Source: Oreohelix idahoensis (lineage: Eukaryota > Mollusca > Gastropoda > Stylommatophora > Oreohelicidae). Taken from it: 64,000 bases of DNA. Position numbers and translations under genes: made by a program. Positions 11,701 to 22,915 of the stretch are shown piece after piece; position 1 is the stretch's first letter, and each line of letters starts with the position of its first letter. The notes beneath the pieces were generated by a model, which worked only from the letters and a program-made list of their open reading frames with translations, was not told where the DNA came from and ran no database searches. The stretch is taken from the NCBI GenBank assembly GCA_024509875.1, contig JAMPIV010012239.1, positions 141,001-205,000 on the forward strand. The letters are read 5' to 3'.

Positions 11701-13173
11701 ATAGTCCGACTAATCGTGTTTAGCCTTACATATCATTCCAGCCAATCAGTTCAAATGTAACTTGTGGCCCATTTCCCGTACAATGGCGGTTTTAAAAATC
11801 TACCACTGAGCGATTCTGATTTTGGGTGTTGTCTGACAGCACCATCATTTTATTTTGGCTATAACTTGTCAATTCCTAGACTATTTGCGTAACGTTTTAC
11901 ATATTCTTTGTCAGCAAGCCCTAAGGAACCCAAATATACAAATTTAAAAGAGCTAAGTGGCTGCGTTCAAAATATGCAATTTCTTCTACCTCCTGTTTCG
12001 AAGATGTGCTGTCTGGGTACTGTAATGTTTTCAAACGTAAACCCATCTATTGTCATCTTTCCTAATAAGAGTTTTTCAGAATTTAAAAACCTAACTCTGG
12101 GAAGGGTAGTGAATTTATCACTGTCCGTCTGAAAAAAAAAAATTAGTGCATGTGGCCTTACACGCGTGATAGTAGTAATTGTGTATCGCGCGACGCGTGT
12201 TGCATGCGTTCCTGATTTTCAGCCCTCCCTCTCTCTTTCTATTTGAGTCCATCTGTTCGTTCGTTTTGGTAACGTAGTATAATTAATGTTAGGATTAATT
12301 TAGGTCATTACGCATTGTGCCTCTCAATGTTTTTCTTTGAAATGCAATACCCGTTTTAATGTGTTGTGGAAACGCTTGTATTTATGCAGTGGCTTATATT
12401 TAACGTGGAAACGTTACAATTTGCAGACGAAGCATAAAACAAAGGGGATTTCGAGTACTGTCATTGTGACAGCACTGTTCTTTACCATTCTTCTTCCTTT
12501 CTTTATTATATGTATTTATTAGGCTTTATATTTACCTGATCATTTATATATGTGGATTAGAATATTTCACGACACCTATGCAGCAGTTGAACCAGAATGT
12601 GTAGTCAGAAGATGGGACAGAAAAGCCAAGAAGGAAATACACATTTCTTGCCCTGCAGCTGTGAAAGAATATAACATGTTCATGGGAGGGGTAGATTTGC
12701 TGGACTCCTTGCTGGCACTCTATCGTATACCAATTAGATCCAAGAAATGGTACCACAGAATATTGTTTCATTTCCTGGATGTTTCTGTGGTGCAAGCTTG
12801 GCTAACTTATTGTTCAGATGTGTGTAAGGATGGTGTGGAAAAAAAGGACAGACTACCATTAGTTGATTTCAAGTTGCAGATTGCTTTGTGTCTCCTAAAA
12901 GCAGGAAAAAGTGAAAATAATAAAAGGGGAAGGCCATCAGGAAGCACTGAGACACAGCTGGTGGCTAAAAAGAAGAGAGGGCAAACAGCAAATGTACCTC
13001 CTTTTCATGTCAGAACTGACAATGTTGGCCACAGCCCCAATTCCGTCACCAACAAAGGGAGATGCAAACTTCCTGGATGCAAGGGGTACTCCAGAACTGT
13101 CTGTGAGAAGTGTAACCTACACTTGTGCCTCAATAAACATTCAAACTGTTTCAAAGTATTTCATGAAACATGA
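8718..13173 (+). CDS. piggyBac transposase, three exons
   Basis: Catalyses cut-and-paste movement at TTAA in the nucleus. Proposed exons: 8718-8868, 9160-10164 and 12584-13173, joined in phase to 1,746 nt (581 residues plus stop), close to the usual piggyBac length. The start is the ATG in ACACAATGG, just after a likely acceptor in the 5' UTR. Intron 1 has donor CAG|GTTTGT and acceptor TTTTTTCAG. Intron 2 has donor TGTG|GTGAAG and acceptor CCTATGCAG. Domain order: acidic N-terminal segment; DDE core with aspartates in SIDEQVIPFKG, YFDNWFNS and MGGVDLLD; C-terminal cysteine/histidine domain (GRCKLPGC... CEKCNLHLC... H). All three catalytic aspartates are present and I see no stop. The exon 2/3 junction is deduced from family alignment and should be confirmed from RNA. 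Confidence 0.87.
8869..9159 (+). other. Intron 1 of piggyBac transposase
   Basis: 291 bp, GT...AG, with a long T-rich run before the acceptor. Splicing keeps the frame (phase 1). Another AG after TTTATTTC near 8920 gives a less convincing join. Confidence 0.75.
10165..12583 (+). other. Intron 2 of piggyBac transposase, or an unrecognised insertion
   Basis: A 2,419-bp interruption of the catalytic domain. GTGAAG at its start and CAG at its end give an in-phase join that matches the family (ST, then A-VEP). It is much longer than intron 1. Open frames inside (10877-11074, 11908-12132) have no recognised homology. An insertion is possible: CACCT occurs at both edges (10157-10161 and 12574-12578). 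I found no terminal inverted repeat or LTR. Confidence 0.55.
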
Positions 13174-13396
13174 GTGTGGAGCTGTGATTGAGTCACGAGA
13201 CAGAAGATTTTTTTTTTTTCAGTAACTATATGTTTCATTGTATGTGTGGCATTTTCTGTATAAATTACACTTAACTTCATGAAGTTTCACAAATTTTGTT
13301 GTCTGCTATTTACTGTTTAAATATTAAATGTAGGTAGGGAGTAAAAAAAGGTGAAATAGATGTTGTTAGACATAAAAACATAGTTAAAAGATATAT

Positions 13397-13458
13397 GTTG
13401 CCAAATGGCAACAATAAATGTTCCCAACCTTAATGGTGATTTGTTGCCAATTGGCAAC
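13397..13458. promoter_or_regulatory. Right cluster of two 16-bp palindromes in piggyBac
   Basis: GTTGCCAAATGGCAAC at 13397-13412 and GTTGCCAATTGGCAAC at 13443-13458, 46 bp apart. Same motif as at the left end. Likely protein-binding sites for transposition, by inference. Confidence 0.75.
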
Positions 13459-13578
13459 ATACCCATAAAACACTAACTAAACATTTTTTTGCCCAAAATT
13501 AACCTTCACACCACTTTTCAGACATGGGACAGCCACAAAAACCACTCCAAGAATTTTTTTTCCAACTATTTCATAAAT

Positions 13579-13592
13579 GGCCCAATAGAGGG
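13579..13592. repeat. piggyBac right terminal inverted repeat
   Basis: GGCCCAATAGAGGG, exact inverse of the left end, followed by TTAA at 13593-13596. Confidence 0.95.
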
Positions 13593-13596
13593 TTAA

Positions 13597-14200
13597 TCTT
13601 GAGGTTCCTAAAACAAAAAACCAAGTCATGAGATTGTTAGGTTTAATCAACTTTTACAGGAAATTCATTCCTCGTTTCTCGGAAATAACTTCCATTTTGT
13701 CATCTTTGCTGAAAAAGGGATGTCCTAACAAAATAGTCTGGACCCAGCCATGCCAAGATGTATTAAACCGTATTAAATCTTTATTTTCACAGGCACCAAT
13801 ATTGAAACTGCCTAACCCATTTATCTCCTTTACTCTCAGGTGTGATGCATCTCAATATGCGATAGGAGCGTCTTTGATGCAACTCCACAACAATGTTTTG
13901 CATCCAGTATTGTATGTGAGCCGCAAGTTATCTTCAACTGAAGCGAAATATCCCATTCTGGAAAGAGAACTCCTAGCAATATCATGGAGTGTTTCCAAAC
14001 TCCAAAAACACTTGATTGGGGCTCCATTTGTCATCGAAACAGACCAGAGGGCTCTAGCATATCTACAAAATGCTAATTTTTCAAACCAAAGAACGGCTAG
14101 ATATGCCCTAAGTCTACAGCCATACTCTTACACCATCCGGGCGATCAAGGGCTCTGAGAACAATCTTGCAGACGTCCTGTCACGCTGTACAACCATCTAG
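13597..14200 (+). pseudogene. Pol of element A, second part: end of RT and RNase H
   Basis: Continues the RT frame from 7893 after the piggyBac. It begins at the connection region that in B reads VPKTKKQVRSLLGL. RNase H follows with its acidic residues in LRCDAS, ERELLA, ETDQRAL and LADVLSRC. The stop at 14198-14200 ends pol just after the LSRC motif, as in B and C. This part shows no lesion of its own. Confidence 0.9.
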
Positions 14201-15488
14201 TCTAGTACTGTTTGATACATCACGGAATTACCCCAGATGGAGAAAATCTGAGAACTGTCATATTCAAGTTAGTTGTCTTCGACAACCTATAGGTACACTT
14301 ATATCTGCCACATTTGACTATCTTTATGTTCATTCCATGAGACTGTTATTCGCATAGTTCAAGGACTTTGTTTACAGCAACTAGTATGCATGGATTAACT
14401 TGCATTATGTTTTGGTATGAAACTTTATCGGCGATGGATATTCAGGGGAAACTACCTAGTGTATAACTTTTTCTACATGGGATATCATACATACTCAGGA
14501 TTCAGGTAAATCTCAGTACACATTGTGAACCAAAGAAACTATTCAGGGATAATTTATTACCTTTTATTTGATAATCCATGGACAGGCACTGTGAACTTGA
14601 ATTATCTTCATGGATTTATGAACTCACAATTTTTGTGCTCAACAAACTTAATAGTTATATTTACCTAATATATTCTTTTTTTGGACACATTAATTTTTAT
14701 TACTACCTTTGTGCTTAGACTTTGATTAATGGACACACAGGGTTTAAGAAGGAGTATCTCTATGCATTGTCCCTGTGCTCTGCTTTACTAAACTTCTTGC
14801 ATCTACTGAAGTCTTATACCAACTGAGCATGTCTTGTTTGCATTGACATTAACTACTTTTACCAAACTACACAGGGTCGTGGGGACTTATTATGCTTGTC
14901 TTAATCATCATGGTATATCATCCATTGAGATTGTGAATAAAGACTCATGTGAGAGAAGAAAACAAAACATAATATGAATGGAAAAAAAAGTAGAAAAACA
15001 GAAAACATTATTCTCTTATCATGAAGGTATTACATCATGTACTTCATTGCATGTGTCTTACAACTTTCATATATATTATAATTACTTAATGGTCATCTAT
15101 AGCATAATTACTTTGCAATTGGAGTAAGTGACAATATTCACTAAGTCTATAACCTGACAGGACATAGACTGAAATTATGGGACATTAGAGTGAAAATGAT
15201 TGACAGGTATGGATGGGTTCATATAACATGTAGCCTTAGTTACTGGAAGGCAGGTCATCTACTTCTTATGTGTCAAATTGTCTCGATTTGAGTAAGACTT
15301 AGGCTTTGATATTTTGATATCAATGTCCTCACTTTGTGTTAAATTTGGCTTTCTCATGACAGACACAGGGGTTGGAGTACTTCCTGGTCTCCGCTCGTAT
15401 TATATTTGAACTGTCTACTTGGCACTGGAACCTCATTTTATATTTTGTTTACCTATCTCCGAAGAAGAAAAATTTCATTTTTCTCCTC
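14201..15488 (+). other. 3' untranslated region of element A
   Basis: About 1.3 kb between the pol stop and the polypurine tract. No envelope-like frame, membrane segment or other gene is visible. The longest frames (14166-14357, 15372-15560) are short and lack motifs. Confidence 0.7.
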
Positions 15489-15508
15489 AGACAGGGGAGG
15501 GGGGAAGA
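15489..15508 (+). other. Polypurine tract of element A
   Basis: Purine-rich run AGGGGAGGGGGGAAGA immediately before the TG of the 3' LTR, where plus-strand DNA synthesis is primed. Confidence 0.85.
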
Positions 15509-16217
15509 TGTGACGTACATATTATATGCAGTTATTTATGTTCTTATATCTAGCTATTAAATAGCTTCGTCCACAAGGTTTTATTACGATCTGTCGCATT
15601 GCGGCGGATACGACGTCTTGAAATAGTGTGCAAGAGAGGTCAAAAGGAGGCGAGATGATAGCATAGGGTTCACGGGGCATTGAGCGGTGTGTCGTGGAAG
15701 AGGGAGGAGGCATGTGTAAATCGCTCCGAGATATTTCAGATGTCAGTGTGTTTGATAGATATGTTCTGAAGTTAGTCTTGTCATCCTGGAATGACAGAGT
15801 GCCTGATTCATTCACAGGATAGGTAGATTAGTGGATAGAAATGATATAGTGATGTTTGCAGACTGAAGACGGGCTATGTTCCTGTTCTTATATATTCGTA
15901 TGTTCATAGATACAGCTGATTACAGGACTGGATCTCGACATTTACGGACAGACTGGTATATGCCAGTATCTGCATTTACCCTATGCCAGGGGAGTTAGAG
16001 ATGTGTAGTGACAGAGGTCTTACAAGTAATACTTCATTGGAGCATACGTTTTATTTGTAATAAACATGTTCGTGATGTGAATAAGCTGGACGTTTCTTCA
16101 ATTCTTGTGTGGCTGTTTATGTTGCAAGTTTAAGGACACTCTTATGACCACTTGGCTACTGTTTACTCTTCTATGAATTAAATCATTAAACCTAAGCGCA
16201 AGTTGGAGAACACCACA
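15509..16217 (+). repeat. 3' LTR of element A
   Basis: 709 bp, TGTGACG...CCACA, matching 2069-2777. GTCAT follows at 16218-16222. Confidence 0.93.
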
Positions 16218-17760
16218 GTCATGATTTCTTCTTTTCGTGGAATGTCTGTATTAACATCTAGATAATTTTCAGCCTCAGGAACATTCAATTGTGTCTCTGG
16301 TGGTTCCTCGTTCAGAGTTTCTCTGAAATGCTCTGCCCATCTTGTTTCCTGTCCCTCTGATGTAGTGATGAGATTTCTTTGCTTATCTCTTACTAATGTC
16401 GTAATATTGTTTGCACCTCGTTTTCCGCTGATGATTTCAGATAATTTGTATACTGTGCTTTGTTCATTTCTCGGTGCTGCCTTTTCTGCCTGTCTTGCAA
16501 GATCGTCTAGGAAATTCCTTTTGTTGGCTCTTGTTTGGCGTTTAACTTTCTTGTGCAGCTGACTACTGTTTGTTATATAGTTGCTTTAACCTGGGAGACT
16601 TAGCTTCTGTTTTCTTTCTTTTCATTTCCTTTCTCATCGTTATGGTGTTTAATATGTCTGGTGTTATAAAGTCTTGCTTCGTCATTTCCAGGAATCCCAA
16701 GCATGATTTGCTGAATTCCTTATATATTGTTGAAATTGTGTTGAATTTCTGGTCTATATCATCAGTCAATGTCTTTTCCTGACTTTTTGGCAAATTGATA
16801 TCGCTTCTTTATATCAGCCGCAAAAGCTTTTCTGGTAAGGGAGTCCTTCAATTTGCTGAAGTCAAACCTTTTCTGTGTAATTACAGTTGGTCCAGCCGTT
16901 CTTAGTTTCACTTACAGTTTTACTACTACTAAATGGTGGTCACTTCCCACATCCGCACTTCTTCTTACCTTCACATCTTGTAATGCATGTCTCCATCTAC
17001 AGTTAATCATAATGTGATCTACATGGTTTCTGTCCCGACCATTTGGTGATTCCCATTTTATTTTGTGAATTTCCATGAGAAGGAAAAGTGTTCCTCCAAT
17101 GACCGGGTTGTTAATGCTACAGAAACTTATTAATTTATCCCCATTTTTGTTTGCTGTTCCGCTGCCGCATTTCCCCATTACTCTGTCATTATATGTATTG
17201 TGTGTACCAACTTACGCATTGAGGTCTCTCATTACCACGATAAGATCAAATCTAGGTGTGTCTTCCATTTCTTTCTGCAGTTGTTGATAGAATTAATCCT
17301 TGACCTCATCATCGCTGCCATTCGTTCGTGCGTAGCATTGTAATATTGTAGTGTTGGTGAATCTCCCTCTCAATCTTATTCTTATCAGTCTGTTGTTGAT
17401 GGGTTTCCATTCCAGTAATGTCCTTTCTATTCCTTTCTGTAGAATAATGGCTACACCTTCATTGTGCTGTCCATCCTCTCTTCCAGAGTAAAGTACTGCT
17501 TCTCCTGTTGCTGTTTTAACTTTTCCTGCCCCTGTCCATCTGCTCTCGCTTATCCATAGAAAGTGTAATCTATAGTTTCTCATTTCTGCTGTGACCTGTT
17601 TTAGTTTACCCGTCTCGTTCATTGTCCTGACATTCCAAAATCCTATTCTTGTTTCACGTTTTGCGATCAGGACGTCCGTTTTCGTGTCAGTGGCTTCATT
17701 TCGGCTTTCACCACTGACAGTCATACGAGCCTCAGACTCCGGATGTCCGTCCCGCAGCAA
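16218..17760 (-). pseudogene. LINE endonuclease and start of reverse transcriptase (broken)
   Basis: Upstream half of the LINE ORF on the minus strand. The APE-type endonuclease, which nicks target DNA, begins near 17640 with IGFWNVRTM, then SESRWTG (about 17520), GRDRNHVDHI (about 17040) and the catalytic-type SDHHLV (about 16925). The linker and the first RT residues follow to 16218, where LTR element A interrupts. Stops and frameshifts lie between the 17293-17760, 16912-17178 and 16563-16793 segments, so no protein is made. The N-terminal methionine is uncertain. Confidence 0.82.
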
Positions 17761-17985
17761 CGTTTGTTCATTTATTGTCGCTTCCGTAAATTCGTTTATT
17801 TTTACATAGAAAGGGGTGTCAGCCCTATGCTAAAACCCCCAACCTGGAGGACCAGGATGTCTGCTTTAGTCTAACCCCTGCCCGCGCAAACCTGTCCAGC
17901 TTGGTAGAACCTTCCAGGAGCCGGTTCTGTCTAATGACTGGCGAGAACAGATTATTGGCATACTTCGCTCAAGAATAACATCATC
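17761..17985 (-). other. 5' untranslated region of the LINE
   Basis: Non-coding lead-in to the LINE ORF. Its outer ~50 bp (17939-17990) resembles the flank beyond the LINE 3' end (1120-1172), so the exact 5' boundary is uncertain. Confidence 0.55.
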
Positions 17986-19857
17986 ATATTTTAGATGATC
18001 ATAACTAACTTTATGGCCGTGTCTCCCCTAGTCTTGGGATGAGACCACGGACAAAATAACGTCTGCTCAGAACGATGAATATCTAGATCTGCCTCAAGGA
18101 CATTGATTGTATCCAAACAAATCTCTGCCTCATATCGCGCCATGCCTAGTTTAATACTGGTGCACGGTCGTACACAAATGATAGGAAACTCTTTACAGAG
18201 CGATACAACAGGAGGCAATCTGATCATCAGAAGAAGTCCCCCCATCGGACAAGTGTTTCGGCCCAGTATACTCCTTATATATTAAGTATAACATATTAAA
18301 AAAATATCATTGCTGCACTCAGGCGCACGTCTGAACATCACAGCCGTACATATGAGAACTTTAAAGATCAGTATGACCCTCTATGAATATAAAGTCTTTA
18401 ACAATTCGCTGTAACATATTTGTTAATTAAAAATACAAAATGTCATCAGTTTACATTGCGGGGGTTAACACTCCCTGCTCCCTTTGGAGTCTGGGGTTAT
18501 CTATGCTTTTTGTTCTCTGAAATAACATGAAGCAATCACCAACACTTGCTGTGGAGATTTATGAAATGCTGAGGTTGCCAGCCTGGTATGGACGTTTACA
18601 ACGACTAGCAAGCACAAACATGCCATTTTTCAAATTGTAAAATATATGTCACAAATCACCCGAATGTGTGAAATACAACTTCCTGGCACGGTTTGAATGT
18701 GCACGGCAACTTGATTAGATTTCTCTAACACGTCGTCTGGTGTAATTTTTTTTATCCCTCTTATGACTAGGGTTCCAGATCCTAAGAATCCGTTTTTTTC
18801 GTATTGTTAAGGTGGAGCTTTCTTGCTGAATAATTGTCAAAGATACACTAATACGTGTATGTCCGGTTCTTTAATTCGGGATCTTGATACTATTATTTTC
18901 TGGCTCTCTATGGTGTTGCTACTTTGAGGTTTGGTGAAGCAGTGGTTTTTTAGTCTTAAAATTTCCTAGGTTAAATTGTACCATTTCGCCCCCGTGTACG
19001 CGTTGCGTTTCCGACGAAACTTCCAATCAAAATGAATGCTTATTTCTTTCTCTCGTCTGATCCAATCCTTGAGCAAGAATAGACATGGGTAGGGGTTTTA
19101 ATTATTAATGTCACCCTCGTGTCACCTATCATATCACAGAATGAAACATAACCATATATAGCCATGCCAAGTCTGTTCACTCTTACGCAGACTTGCGAAC
19201 ATGTCTGCGACCAAGGTTCCTTTATTGTATTGCATATAATGTCTTCCCAGAAGTGTTTCTATGTAATTTTCACCACAGTTGATGAAAATGCTTATACAAT
19301 TTGCACCTGTACCTGGATTTGTGCACCAGACCAATAATCGCTGACATTCGCTGACGACAGACTTTTTTGTTTAGACAGACAATCTGGTTTTCCTTTGTTC
19401 GTTTAGTCAAAGTTTCGGAACGTGTTAAGGATGAACCACGTATACAGGTGGCCAAACCTTCTCTCACATGTACTCTGTGTAGGGCCAAAATGAATTTCGC
19501 AACGTAAACAAACACTCCACGTTCATAGAATTCCTGACCGTCTATTATCGACCTTGTTTACACTTTGCAATTTCTCAAGGTAATCTCTTCCAAGATATAT
19601 AATTATCTTCCAGACAAAACTGCCCGGAAATGATTACATCACTCACCGTGCTCAGCACACAGTGACAACAGCTTTATCCGACAGAGACATTTCCAACGAT
19701 AAGAAAATCGACTGTGGTCATCTCAAAGTTGTTTACTTATTAATCGGTCGCACCCATGCAAGGTCTGGCGTAAAATGTGTTACATATTAATAAACCACAC
19801 TTCTCTCTACCAATCCCAGGTGTCAATGTTAGTTCAAACAAAAGGGATTGATTATTC
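17986..19857. other. No recognisable gene, 1.9 kb
   Basis: No frame above about 85 codons, no motif, no terminal repeats found by eye. Confidence 0.5.
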
Positions 19858-22745
19858 TAATCAACAAAAATTGGACATAATATTTTGAGGAACTTCTCAA
19901 TTGACCAGCTCCCAGACATCCAACCAGCAGAAGAGGAGCTAGAAATCAGCTGTGAACGACCAAGTAGAGAAGAAATAAAGAAAGCCATAAAGCTTCTCAA
20001 AGATGGTAAAGCAACTTGTCCAGATGGCATTCCAACAGAGGCCATCAAAACATATATTGATACCTCTACAGAGATATTATACAAACTACTTGGCAAAATC
20101 TGGGATAGAGAGGAAATACCAGCAGAAAGGAAGGAAGGTTATCTGTGTGATAAATTTAACCGTGATACAACGTTAAAATATCTCCAAAGATAAAATGTAG
20201 GGATACAAATAATGCGTAAGCTACTAGAAGACATGATCGCCCATGCCGCGGGTCACCACCCGCCATGGAAACTAACTTGTAAGACGTGAAGGCAAAACGT
20301 TTACCCTTGTAGACGGGATGAGAACGGAGATCAAAAAGAAAAATATGACTGAACACGTGCTTGAAACTAGCAAGGCTAAAAAGACGCAATTGGTGGGGAA
20401 AGGAAAAAAATTCACGTCCCCAAGTTGACACGAGGTAAAGAAATGGACAAAAGGGACCTTAGCTATTATACGCAACAGTCATTTCTTGGACGCTTTTACG
20501 ATACTTAGTCCTTTTATTTGAATTCAGCGGCAAACGCATTACAGAAGATGCTCGAACATATTTCAAAAAAATAACTAACCTTGAAAAGTAACTTTTTCTT
20601 AATAATAATGTTAGGAATATTAAACCTAGCTAGTTTGATGGCCCATCTTGAGCAGAGAAATAATATGCTTTCATTTATACAGACGGATAGATAATAATGA
20701 AGATATTGACAAAAGACTGTGTTGTTCATATCAGCGAGCGACTGCATTGAAGAAAAAAATGTCACTAATTTTCAAAAAATTGCGGCCTTGAGACTCAAGT
20801 GCTAAAATCTAGTTGGAATGAAAGAGAGGGGGAATTAGTGGAAAGTTGTGGCTAAAAATAACTCTAGAGGCAGATTCGTGTAGGAAATGCATGTATAAAC
20901 AAGTGTGTTTTTGTAAAAAACGCAAGTAGAGACAGACGGACCAACAGACAATAATACATACTTGACTGAGGTATGACTGAATTGACTTTTGGTAGGAGGT
21001 TTGAAATCTGAAAAGGGGGAAAGGCGGTGATTGGCCACAGATAAACATATTATCGGCGCTCAGACGCGCATTTTTGCTATTCAACATAAGTTGTCCAGTA
21101 GTAGACACAGTAATTCTTCAGTGGTGTAATTCCCAGAAGCTAATTGCAATATTTAGAGGGAGTCCATACTAGAGCCAGCAGCTCAGCTGAGTTTTGCTAG
21201 CATATAACTGTGTTCTCTATTCATAATTCTGGTAAGACTGAAAATATTTCTTTGCATATTTTAATATTGTTTAATGTTTCGAGTGATTTGATACTGCCAT
21301 ATCAAAATCTATCCCTTACAACAAGTAAGGAGTCGCTCTAGATCACCAGCCCAAGTTCAGGGTCTAGAGATAAACAAAATACATAAACGCCAGCAAGGAT
21401 TATGAAGGGCGGATCAAGTGTTGAGATCAGTGGAACATATCACCTATCCTATTCAATGGCAGGAAGCTAATGAGCATATTTCAGAATATGTAGTCTTGGG
21501 GAACTTATACTATGTGAAACCAACTTCGTAAGATGTGCTGTATGGTCAGAGAGATCTGACCCCGTCTATGTGGTGTTGTTGTGTAGTGTTGTGTGTAGAA
21601 GTGGCTCAGGAGGTAGAGTTCTGACACATGACCCAATACTTTTATTTCTGAACTGTGAGTTTTTTATTTGGCACCAAAGTGGTGTCAAATGCTGAGTTGA
21701 AAAATACCAGTGTGGACCCGTGCAGTCTAGTATTTTGGCAGAGCAGCCTTATATTGCCCCCAAGCACGGAGAGGTGGGGCCACCAGATTCCAGCACCAGA
21801 ACTACTCAGTCAAAGATACGTGAGCGTCTGGCCTGCTGGACATTCACCAGCTTAGTTTCTAACTAACACACCAACTATATTCCCATCAACTAGAACATAC
21901 CATGTTGGGAAATAAACTTGTATTCCTCCCATCAGTAAATGGACAATGTTTGGTAGTCATAGACTGGGAGTGATGAAGCCACCCCAACAGCACATCCATT
22001 TATCGTTCTCCCAGATAAATTACAAATATAAACAGTAGTATTATTAACTAGTCTTGTAAAATACATATGTACACACCTTTCATTTATTATGCCATATATT
22101 CATGCATTTCATTCATAATTTCAAAACCTTTCATATGTTCTGACCAAAATAAAACCTTGGTTCAGAACAAATAAACTTAAAGAAAATTTAATATCAAAAT
22201 TTTAAACAGCTTGAGTTAGTTCAGTGTGTTATAAATTTTATTAATATTATTAGACTTATTAAATATCTCTGTGTGTGTGTATGTTATCTACCACAACACA
22301 TTCCATATCAGTACCGTAGATTTTTAACGTAGCCACATTCATTAGTAAAAAAGATATGTGTGAGGTCGAAAGTGGTAGCAAGAAGGGCCTTCTGTAAATT
22401 CACAGCTACATTTATCTCAGGAGCCTTCACAGCTGACCTCATGCATCACACTAGGTAATATCACAACCATACAGTACCATCAAATCCACTACAATCTGGT
22501 CAAGTTGCCTACGAAGGGAAATTTACAAGACTGCACAAATTAAAGTGGAATAATGTTACTATCAGTGCCAGAAAAGTATTTAACAGAATCATCCTTGACA
22601 GATTAAAAGAGTCCATAGACAAGCAACTGAGAGATGAACAAGCAGGTTTTCGACAAAACAGATCCTGTACAGACCAGATAGCAACATTGAGAATAATAGT
22701 TGAACAAAGTCTGGAATGGAATTCACCGCTTACAGCCTTATAATA
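19858..22745 (+). pseudogene. LINE reverse transcriptase fragment, split by a solo LTR
   Basis: Two pieces of one LINE RT: 19858-20145 and 22494-22745. The first contains EEIKKAIKLLKDGKATCPDGIPTE, the RT fingers motif. The second has the next block, with VFNRIILDRLK and DEQAGFRQNRSCTDQI. They are separated exactly by the LTR at 20146-22493 with duplicated ATCTG. Frameshifts near 19890 and 22510 and loss of the palm make it nonfunctional. Orientation is opposite to the LINE at 1173-17985. Confidence 0.82.
20146..22493 (+). repeat. Solo LTR, 2.35 kb, same family as the LTR of element C
   Basis: Begins TGTGATAAAT and ends CCACTACA. ATCTG flanks it at 20141-20145 and 22494-22498. No internal retroviral genes. 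Its start, end and several internal blocks resemble the solo LTR at 28795-31054 and the LTRs of element C. Best explained by LTR-LTR recombination that removed the body of an element. Open frames inside are not coding. Confidence 0.87.
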
Positions 22746-22915
22746 CAGTGTTTTGTACTGGAGCCCACAGGGTAGTAGAAATAGGGAAATATTTGAAACA
22801 CACGTAGAAAAAAATAAGGTACAGATATACAAAGTATACAGAGGACATGGGAAGATATCGAATGAATCCCTCATACCATTATATGACGTAGATTGTATGG
22901 GTGAAATGAAAAACA
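22746..22915. other. Short unannotated spacer
   Basis: Nothing recognised between the LINE fragment and the inverted arm. Confidence 0.5.

Larger units (their letters stand above)
7898..13592 (+). mobile_element. piggyBac-superfamily DNA transposon
   Basis: A 5,695-bp element with perfect 14-bp terminal inverted repeats CCCTCTATTGGGCC (7898-7911 and 13579-13592), TTAA on both sides, and a piggyBac transposase inside. It lies in the RT-coding region of element A in the same orientation. Both ends carry copies of a 16-bp palindrome. The transposase exons are open and in phase, so this copy could be autonomous unless the large second intron hides a disruptive insertion. Confidence 0.95.
2069..16217 (+). 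mobile_element. LTR retrotransposon A (Ty3/gypsy class, Gmr1-like domain order)
   Basis: Complete element bounded by two 709-bp LTRs and a GTCAT target duplication. Without the piggyBac insert it is about 8.45 kb. The internal part holds a leader, one long frame coding N-terminal coiled coil, Gag, protease, integrase, RT and RNase H, then about 1.3 kb of 3' untranslated sequence and a polypurine tract. By eye the LTRs differ at about 13 positions in 709, so the insertion is moderately young. It is inactive: three in-frame stops (4208, 4331, 4640), a one-base frameshift in an A tract (7376-7382) and the piggyBac insertion. Confidence 0.93.
1173..17985 (-). mobile_element. RTE-like LINE retrotransposon, split by an LTR element
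   Basis: A non-LTR retrotransposon read on the minus strand. Its 5' region and endonuclease lie at 16912-17985, the start of the reverse transcriptase at 16218-16560, and the C-terminal RT part at 1318-2068. The 14-kb gap is LTR element A. The two halves meet in the same reading frame on either side of the 5-bp duplication GTCAT: the right half ends in a PRKEEIMT-like motif and the left half resumes with TIKGLNNGKAPGHD, the usual RT fingers motif NGKAPGxD. The copy has stops and an internal RT deletion, so it is dead. The RTE-like label rests on the APE-type endonuclease followed by RT and the short simple-repeat-like 3' end; the exact clade is uncertain. Confidence 0.8.

Noticed and set aside
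10161..12574. LTR insertion starting TGTGGTGAAG, like the LTR of element C
   Set aside because: After the first ten bases the similarity stops, no matching TG...CA end with a 5-bp duplication exists, and an in-phase GT-AG intron explains the gap better.
14201..15488. Envelope gene in the 3' region of element A
   Set aside because: No long frame, signal peptide or membrane anchor; the same is true for B and C.
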